Below, piece after piece: positions 7,133 to 10,762 of a stretch of 10,762 bases of DNA. The notes beneath the pieces are model-generated. The model searched no databases. It was not told where the DNA came from and worked only from the letters and a program-made list of their open reading frames with translations. Position numbers and translations under genes: made by a program. How positions within the stretch are numbered: the stretch's first letter is position 1; the number at the start of each line of letters is the position of its first letter. This DNA is from CAZHJE01 sp964532965 (lineage in GTDB: Bacteria; Patescibacteriota; WWE3; UBA101185; UBA10185): NCBI GenBank assembly GCA_964532965.1, contig CAZHJE010000027.1:1-10762 (forward strand), given 5' to 3'.

Positions 7133-7209
7133 TGGCAAGTACTCATAAACCCGGCCAAGCAGGGACCGGGTCAAACAGAAAAAAGGGAAAGCGCACTAGC
7201 AAGAGTTAG
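7132..7209 (+). CDS. 25-residue very basic peptide, unidentified
   Basis: The ATG at 7132 follows a perfect AGGAGG with a 5-base spacer. The peptide (MASTHKPGQAGTGSNRKKGK then RTSKS) has seven Lys/Arg and no acidic residue, is rich in Gly, Ser and Thr, and has no membrane segment. Such composition suits an RNA- or ribosome-bound tail, but I recognise no family and it does not match bacterial THX. The coding DNA is half G+C, far above its neighbours. It contains two hairpins: ACCCGG 7149-7154 with CCGGGT 7166-7171, and CGCACTA 7192-7198 with TAGTGCG 7207-7213, the latter including the stop codon. It has its own promoter and a strong terminator. It sits antisense to the gap between rplT and pheS. 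A structured small RNA with incidental reading frame is the alternative. Confidence 0.6.
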   Translation: MASTHKPGQAGTGSNRKKGKRTSKS

Positions 7210-7228
7210 TGCGTGACAACAACCCTTT

Positions 7229-7284
7229 CCTGTCCCACAATCCAGCTTGCAGAAGCGTAAGAGGTTGTGGGGCAGGTTTTAATA
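7229..7284 (+). terminator. Intrinsic terminator after the 25-residue gene
   Basis: CCTGTCCCACAA (7229-7240) pairs with TTGTGGGGCAGG (7265-7276) in a 12-bp stem with one G-T pair. The stem encloses a small GCTT-GCAG-AAGC hairpin (7245-7256) and is followed by TTTTAATATTTT (7277-7288). This is the most convincing rho-independent terminator in the window and closes a transcription unit of about 210 bases. Confidence 0.75.
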
Positions 7285-7297
7285 TTTTACCCACGTA

Positions 7298-7326
7298 TTC
7301 ACATTCATATACACATAAGCTACAAT
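7298..7326 (+). promoter_or_regulatory. Sigma70-like promoter of the 61-residue protein gene
   Basis: TTCACA (7298-7303) and TACAAT (7321-7326) are separated by 17 bases. Transcription would begin near 7333, leaving a leader of about 39 bases that includes GGAGGTGA. The preceding unit is closed by the terminator just upstream, so this gene is likely transcribed separately. Confidence 0.5.
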
Positions 7327-7356
7327 TTAATTAATATTTAGTTACCTATTATTTTT

Positions 7357-7364
7357 GGAGGTGA
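7357..7364 (+). promoter_or_regulatory. Near-perfect Shine-Dalgarno of the 61-residue gene
   Basis: GGAGGTGA is fully complementary to the 3' end of bacterial 16S rRNA and stands 7 bases before the ATG at 7372. It is the strongest ribosome binding site seen here and the main reason to accept this short, low-complexity frame as a gene. Confidence 0.75.
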
Positions 7365-7371
7365 ATTTTAT

Positions 7372-7557
7372 ATGACTGAATACGTTACACCAGATCCTGA
7401 GGAAGAAGAGGGAAAAGGTAAAGAAGAGGGAAAAGGCAAAGAAGAGGGAAAAGGCGAAAAAGAGGGAAGAACCAAAGAGGGGGGTGAATTTAACCCTGCA
7501 GACGATATTGGTGATCCAATAACGGGAACGTGGGGTAAGAGAACTCAAGGCATTTAG
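7372..7557 (+). CDS. Small acidic Glu/Gly/Lys-repeat protein, unidentified
   Basis: This 61-residue protein has three parts: an N-terminus MTEYVTPDPEEEE, a hydrophilic repeat EEGKGK (about 12-33), and a C-terminal segment EFNPADDIGDPITGTWGKRT. It carries about 17 acidic and 10 basic residues, one Trp, no Cys, and no signal or membrane segment, so it is probably soluble and largely disordered. An optimal Shine-Dalgarno and a spaced promoter support it. I recognise no family. The non-repetitive C-terminal part may be a short binding motif. It lies on the + strand between rplT and pheS and converges on rplT, with a 12-bp inverted repeat between the two stops. It may share a role with the basic 25-residue peptide just upstream; their opposite charges are suggestive only. 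Confidence 0.7.
   Translation: MTEYVTPDPEEEEGKGKEEGKGKEEGKGEKEGRTKEGGEFNPADDIGDPITGTWGKRTQGI
7405..7470 (+). repeat. 18-bp tandem repeat, purine-rich, inside the 61-residue gene
   Basis: Three 18-base units (7405-7422, 7423-7440, 7441-7458) read GAAGAGGGAAAAGGYAAA with few changes, and a partial fourth (7459-7470) follows. Because 18 is a multiple of three, copy changes keep the frame. The + strand from about 7399 to 7488 is almost all purine. Confidence 0.85.
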
Positions 7558-7565
7558 CATTTACC

Positions 7566-7602
7566 ACTCATACGTAAGACACATAAACTATTACGTGTGA
7601 GT
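7566..7602. terminator. 12-bp inverted repeat between convergent rplT and the 61-residue gene
   Basis: ACTCATACGTAA (7566-7577) pairs with TTACGTGTGAGT (7591-7602), with a single wobble, around a 13-base loop. It lies 8 bases past the + strand stop at 7557 and 21 bases past the rplT stop at 7624. Neither side has a clear T tract, so a bidirectional terminator or a 3'-end-protecting hairpin is inferred from position. Confidence 0.5.
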
Positions 7603-7623
7603 ACTAAATTCTAAATATAGCTG

Positions 7624-7977
7624 CTACTTTGTATTTTTGACAGTATCAACAATAGTATTAAACGTAGTGGGGTCTGCTATTGCAATTTCTGATAACATTT
7701 TTCTATTTAATGTAATATTGGCTTTCTTTAACCCTTGTATAAACCTACTGTAGTTAATACCACTATTTGTTAACGCTCCTGATAACCTTGTTATCCACAA
7801 CTTTCTTATATCTCTTCGTCTAATTCTTCTTCCTGCAAAAGCATGTTCACCGGCTCTTAATACTGCTTCTCTTGCTCTTCTAAACAGCTTACTTCTACTT
7901 CCTCTATATCCTTTTGCAAGTTCTAATGTTTTTTTATGTCTTTGATGAGCTCGTGGCCCGCCTTTTACTCTTGTCAT
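7624..7977 (-). CDS. rplT: 50S ribosomal protein L20 (bL20)
   Basis: bL20 is an early-assembly protein of the large subunit that binds 23S rRNA; in other bacteria it also represses its own operon by binding the mRNA. The 117-residue sequence has the family signatures: MTRVKGGPRAHQRHKKTLE at the start, AKGYRGSRSKLFRRAREAV (21-39), AGRRIRRRDIRKLWITRL (48-65) and the C-terminal NSGINYSRFIQGLKKANI, where the family usually has a GL-YS-FI-GL pattern. The length is typical. The ATG at 7977 follows the rpmI stop after a single base, so it is probably translated by coupling; GGGAG lies about 16 bases upstream, too far for a normal Shine-Dalgarno. It is the last gene of the thrS-infC-rpmI-rplT unit; the usual downstream neighbour pheS is displaced by two small + strand genes. 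Confidence 0.97.
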   Translation of the reverse strand: MTRVKGGPRAHQRHKKTLELAKGYRGSRSKLFRRAREAVLRAGEHAFAGRRIRRRDIRKLWITRLSGALTNSGINYSRFIQGLKKANITLNRKMLSEIAIADPTTFNTIVDTVKNTK

Positions 7978-7978
7978 A

Positions 7979-8188
7979 TTATTTTATCTTTCTCCCTGCT
8001 TTCCCAAGCATTTTTTTAATTCTTTTTCTATAACCTTTTGTGGTTAATACTTCGTAGCCCTTTTTCCTTTGCTTTTTTGTTGCATTCCATTTAACTTTTA
8101 AATGCCCTGCATCATTTTGAAGTTTTAGTATTTTACCACTTTTTGTTATTTTTATCCTCTTTTTTAATGTCTTCTTTGTTTTTGTCAT
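7979..8188 (-). CDS. rpmI: 50S ribosomal protein L35 (bL35), divergent
   Basis: This small basic large-subunit protein of 69 residues starts MTKTKKTLKKRIKITKSGKI, matching the usual K-R-FK-T-SGK--- beginning of bL35, followed by a His-containing stretch (DAGHLKVKW, 26-34). The C-terminal half, TTKGYRKRIKKMLGKAGRK, matches the V----I-+-L pattern of the family only loosely, so sequence alone would give a weaker call. The position between infC and rplT, conserved across most bacteria, makes it secure. Gaps are 2 bases to the infC stop and 1 base to the rplT start, with no strong Shine-Dalgarno, which suggests coupled translation with infC. Confidence 0.93.
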   Translation of the reverse strand: MTKTKKTLKKRIKITKSGKILKLQNDAGHLKVKWNATKKQRKKGYEVLTTKGYRKRIKKMLGKAGRKIK

Positions 8189-8190
8189 AA

Positions 8191-8703
8191 TTACTTTCTT
8201 ACCAGTGTAACTGATATATTCCTTCCTATTTGTTTAATTTCACCTTCTGCTTTTGCTATGTCGCTTAACTGTACTACAAACTGGTTTAGTTTTTCAACCC
8301 CTAGTTCTGGATATGCCATTTCTCTGCCTTTTAATGTTACTGTTAATCTTACTCTGTTTCCGTCATTTAAAAACTCTCTCGATCTTCTAACCCGTGTTTC
8401 TATTGCATCACCAGAAATTGTTGGCCCAAACTTAAACTCTTTGAGTTTGCTCTTTTTAGATTTAGCTTTTGCTTGAGCTTTCTTTTTATTTTCCTCATAC
8501 AAAAACTTATTAAAATCTAAAATTTTAGCTACAGGAGGTTCTGTTTTTTCGGCTATAATAACAAGATCCAGTTCTTTTTCTTGTGCCAGTTTCAAGGCAT
8601 CAGATGTTTTTAAAACACCTATATTCTCCCCTTCATCCCCTATTACCCTAAGTTCTGGGTAACGTATTCTATGATTTATAATGTAATACTTATCTTGTGA
8701 TAT
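8191..8703 (-). CDS. infC: Translation initiation factor IF-3, AUA start
   Basis: IF3 binds the 30S subunit, blocks premature 50S joining and rejects mismatched start codons. The 170-residue reading begins at ATA (8703-8701), seven bases after AAGGAG. It gives MSQDKYYIINHRIRYPELRV and then IGDEGENIGVL, the expected IF3 N-terminal pattern (IN-RIR---VRLI---G---G). ALKLAQEKELDLVII (36-50), PPVAKILDF, a Lys/Ala-rich linker (about 73-86) and the C-domain with FGPTISGDA and GREMAYPELG follow. The upstream frame is closed by TAA at 8727-8725 with no ATG, GTG or TTG between. The first conventional candidate, TTG at 8595, would delete 36 conserved residues. The length fits the family (about 170-180). 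The E. coli gene uses AUU, which lets IF3 repress itself; AUA should act likewise. It lies 44 bases after thrS. Confidence 0.93.
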   Translation of the reverse strand: MSQDKYYIINHRIRYPELRVIGDEGENIGVLKTSDALKLAQEKELDLVIIAEKTEPPVAKILDFNKFLYEENKKKAQAKAKSKKSKLKEFKFGPTISGDAIETRVRRSREFLNDGNRVRLTVTLKGREMAYPELGVEKLNQFVVQLSDIAKAEGEIKQIGRNISVTLVRK

Positions 8704-8716
8704 AACTTGTCTCCTT
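8701..8716 (-). promoter_or_regulatory. infC ribosome binding site and AUA start codon
   Basis: AAGGAG (8716-8711) is followed by a 7-base spacer and ATA (8703-8701). The spacing is ideal for this codon, whereas the next near-cognate codon in frame (ATT, 21 bases on) is too far away. This site decides the infC start. Confidence 0.75.
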
Positions 8717-8747
8717 ATCCAACGTTAATGAAATTAGCATATTTTGA

Positions 8748-10547
8748 CTATAAATTCAACGATTTTGTTGTAATCATCTCCTTTATTCTATTTTTAATAC
8801 TTTCAACACTACTACTTGGGATGCTTTCGCCAGTTCTCAACCTTACGCTTACACTATTTGCTTCTACTTCTTTATCACCGACAATAAGCATATATGGCAC
8901 TTTTTGAAGTTGCGCTTCTCTAATTTTTGCTTGCATCGTTTCGTCTTTATCGTTAATTTCTACTCTAATGTTTTCACTATCTAGTGATTCTTTTATTTTA
9001 TTAGCATAGTCTATGTGGTTTTTTCCAATTGGTATTATTACTGCTTGTACTGGAGATAGCCATACTGGAAACGCACCCGCAAAATGTTCTATTAAAAAGC
9101 CAATAAACCGTTCATGACTGCCTAATGGTGCTCTGTGTATTACTGCTGCTAAATGCTTATTGCCATCTTGCGCTGTATATTCCAGATTAAATCTTTGTGG
9201 CATAAATAAATCTAATTGATTTGTAGAAATTGCAAATTCTCTTCCAATCGCAGATTTAATTACAAAATCTGTTTTAGGGCCATAAAATGCTGCTCCTCCA
9301 ATATCATCTACAGTTTTTATGCCAGATTTTAAACATGCGTTTCGCATAATTTTTTCAGCTCTATCCCAAGTTTGTTTATCTCCATGATATTTGTCTCTTT
9401 TTTCTGAGTCAGGCAAGCCAAATGCTATATGATAATCGCTTCTATTTAAGCCCAATATATTGTAGTAGTATTCGTGTAGCTGCAATACTTTCAAAAACTC
9501 TTCTTCTGCTTGCTCTTCTGTGCAGTAAATATGTGCGTCATTTTGTTGTAGTGCTCGTACTCTCATAAGTCCAAATAATGTTCCTGACTGTTCATATCTG
9601 TATACCATCCCATATTCCGCAAACCTTAATGGTAGCTCTTTATATGTTCTTGGTTTTGATTTGAATATCATGTGGTGGTGAGGACAGTTCATGCCTTTCA
9701 TATAATAGTCTTCTCCGTCAATATTCATAGGACTGTACATATCGTCTTTGTAATAAGGTAAATGCCCTGACGTCTCAAACAGTGTGTGCTTTGCAATATG
9801 TGGTGTTGCAACCCTTACGTACCCCCACTTTATTTCTGTTTCTTTTGCCCAATTTTCAATCTCGTCTCTAATTATTGTACCTTTTGGTGTCCAAAGTGGA
9901 AGCCCCGGACCAACAAGATCAGAAAAAATAAATAAATCTAACTCTTTACCAAGTTTTCTGTGATCTCTTTTCTCTGCTTCTTCTAACATTTTAAGATAAT
10001 TGTCTAGCTTTTCTTGCGAATCAAACGCGGTACCATATATTCGCTGAAGCATTTTATTTTTCTCATCCCCTTTATAATACGCACCTGCGACACTAAGTAA
10101 TTTGAACGCTTTAATAGCACTTACATTGTCAACATGTGGCCCCGCACATAAATCTAAATCATAGTGTGTATCTCCCTCTTTTCCGAGGCTATATAGCCCA
10201 ATCATCTCTCCCCTATCTTTTATTTCATCAATGGTATTTAACTTATATTCATTGTTCTTAAATATTTCTTTTGCTTCAGCTTCTGATACTTCGTGGTGAT
10301 AAACTTCGAGTTTTGCATCTATGATTTCTTGCATTCTTTTTTCTATTTTTTCAAACTCAGTTGGTGTAATTTTTTCATCTAAATCAAAATCAAAGTAAAA
10401 ACCATCTTCTATTGGTGGTCCCATTACTTTTTTTAACTTTGGATATAACTCTTGCATAGCAGTATGCAGTACATGCTCACACGTATGCCTTAGTGGCATT
10501 AATGGATCGTTTTTTAGTTTTTCGATTACTTTTATTTTTTTAGACAT
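8748..10547 (-). CDS. thrS: Threonyl-tRNA synthetase lacking the TGS domain
   Basis: This class II enzyme charges tRNA-Thr and hydrolyses Ser-tRNA-Thr. The protein of 599 residues starts about 50 residues later than the E. coli enzyme (642), removing the N-terminal TGS domain. The editing domain is complete, with His21 and His25 (RHTCEH) and Cys134 and His138 (DLCAGPH), matching E. coli His73, His77, Cys182 and His186. The core keeps the zinc ligands Cys288 (MNCPHH), His339 (DAHIYC) and His471 (VIHRAP). It also keeps motif 2 (RYEQSGTLFGLMRVRALQQ, 317-335), Thr442 and Gln444, and motif 3 (GSHERFIGFLIEH, 476-488). A C-terminal HGTP anticodon-binding domain spans about 500-590. The ATG is supported by AAGGA with a 7-base spacer, so the missing TGS is not a start-site error unless a non-standard start lies upstream. 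It heads the thrS-infC-rpmI-rplT unit. Confidence 0.97.
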   Translation of the reverse strand: MSKKIKVIEKLKNDPLMPLRHTCEHVLHTAMQELYPKLKKVMGPPIEDGFYFDFDLDEKITPTEFEKIEKRMQEIIDAKLEVYHHEVSEAEAKEIFKNNEYKLNTIDEIKDRGEMIGLYSLGKEGDTHYDLDLCAGPHVDNVSAIKAFKLLSVAGAYYKGDEKNKMLQRIYGTAFDSQEKLDNYLKMLEEAEKRDHRKLGKELDLFIFSDLVGPGLPLWTPKGTIIRDEIENWAKETEIKWGYVRVATPHIAKHTLFETSGHLPYYKDDMYSPMNIDGEDYYMKGMNCPHHHMIFKSKPRTYKELPLRFAEYGMVYRYEQSGTLFGLMRVRALQQNDAHIYCTEEQAEEEFLKVLQLHEYYYNILGLNRSDYHIAFGLPDSEKRDKYHGDKQTWDRAEKIMRNACLKSGIKTVDDIGGAAFYGPKTDFVIKSAIGREFAISTNQLDLFMPQRFNLEYTAQDGNKHLAAVIHRAPLGSHERFIGFLIEHFAGAFPVWLSPVQAVIIPIGKNHIDYANKIKESLDSENIRVEINDKDETMQAKIREAQLQKVPYMLIVGDKEVEANSVSVRLRTGESIPSSSVESIKNRIKEMITTKSLNL

Positions 10548-10554
10548 AAAATTT

Positions 10555-10559
10555 TCCTT
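10555..10559 (-). promoter_or_regulatory. thrS Shine-Dalgarno
   Basis: AAGGA (10559-10555) lies 7 bases before the ATG at 10547 and fixes the start. thrS therefore has an ordinary leadered message, unlike the leaderless genes in this window. Confidence 0.65.
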
Positions 10560-10762
10560 ATGAAATTAATTTTAACTTAGAACTTAACTTTTAGATACTA
10601 TTGAATTTTAATTAGCGATATTACCCCAGAAAAGGGGTTGTTGTATTTGTTAATGTTGCGTATATATAGTTTATATATTTCATGCTTTTTTGATAGTAGC
10701 ACTCAACTCAACTTGCGTAAAGCGGTTTTTTCGTTAGAATATTCTGCAGTATGCAATATTTT
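10560..10762 (-). promoter_or_regulatory. thrS leader and upstream non-coding region
   Basis: No coding frame is convincing in these 203 bases. The - strand has an extended -10-like TGCTACTAT (10701-10693) that would give a leader of about 140 bases. A 5-bp hairpin follows, ACCCC (10638-10634) with GGGGT (10627-10623) and a 6-base loop. A second, weaker -10-like TAGTAT lies nearer the gene. There is no T-box signature and no anticodon-like Thr loop that I can identify, so threonine-responsive control is not shown. Confidence 0.35.

Noticed and set aside
7085..7284. Signal recognition particle RNA or tmRNA, suggested by ACCAGG and CCGGCCAAGCAGG
   Set aside because: The conserved 4.5S apical motif order and the tmRNA tRNA-like ends are absent; the resemblance is limited to a few bases.
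7405..7470. CRISPR-like array
   Set aside because: Units are 18 bases, directly adjacent and in coding frame, without spacers.
7342..7560. 72-residue - strand frame opposite the 61-residue gene
   Set aside because: Its Phe/Ser/Leu repeat is just the antisense of the purine repeat, and it has no ribosome binding site; the + strand frame has an excellent one.
8191..8595. infC taken as a 134-residue protein starting at TTG 8595
   Set aside because: It deletes the conserved first part of IF3, and the in-frame sequence upstream matches IF3 back to an AUA with an ideal Shine-Dalgarno.
8707..8907. 66-residue + strand frame at the thrS-infC boundary
   Set aside because: It is antisense to the conserved ThrRS C-terminus, with no ribosome binding site or promoter.
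10560..10762. T-box or tRNA-mimic control of thrS
   Set aside because: No T-box sequence, no specifier structure and no anticodon-like Thr loop was found; only one short hairpin is present.

Overview
The window looks like chromosomal DNA of a streamlined, AT-rich bacterium. Best guess: a member of the Candidate Phyla Radiation (Patescibacteria), as an inference from trimmed aminoacyl-tRNA synthetases, divergent small ribosomal proteins, very tight gene packing and a low G+C outside a few structured spots. The standard bacterial code fits: pheS stops with TGA inside an ATGA overlap with pheT, and no gene needs an in-frame TGA. No tRNA, rRNA, CRISPR array or insertion sequence was recognised.

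Layout. Positions 1-101 hold the 3' end of a + strand gene, possibly frameshifted. Positions 102-228 are a cluster of short palindromes. A phosphoribosyltransferase-like gene of unknown role (229-1242, -) is divergent from a class A penicillin-binding protein (1362-4001, +). The latter converges on pheT, with only 10 bases between the stops. The rest is the classic translation cluster on the - strand, transcribed from right to left: thrS (8748-10547), infC (8191-8703), rpmI (7979-8188), rplT (7624-7977), then pheS (5958-6974) and pheT (4012-5961). This matches the enterobacterial order thrS-infC-rpmI-rplT-pheS-pheT.

The cluster is interrupted between rplT and pheS by about 650 bases carrying two small genes on the opposite (+) strand. 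One encodes a 25-residue very basic peptide and lies in a chain of GC-rich hairpins ending in a terminator. The other encodes a 61-residue acidic protein with a Glu/Gly/Lys repeat. Each has its own sigma70-like promoter and a near-perfect Shine-Dalgarno. I recognise neither; this island is the best candidate for undescribed biology here.

Expression signals fall into two styles. The phosphoribosyltransferase-like gene, the penicillin-binding protein and pheS have a -10 hexamer only 7-12 bases before ATG and no Shine-Dalgarno, so their mRNAs should be leaderless or nearly so. thrS, infC and the two small genes have Shine-Dalgarno sequences. infC appears to start at AUA, which restores a complete IF3 N-terminal domain and fits the non-canonical infC starts that support IF3 autoregulation. 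ThrRS lacks the TGS domain and PheT lacks the EMAP-like tRNA-binding domain, while both keep editing and catalytic parts.
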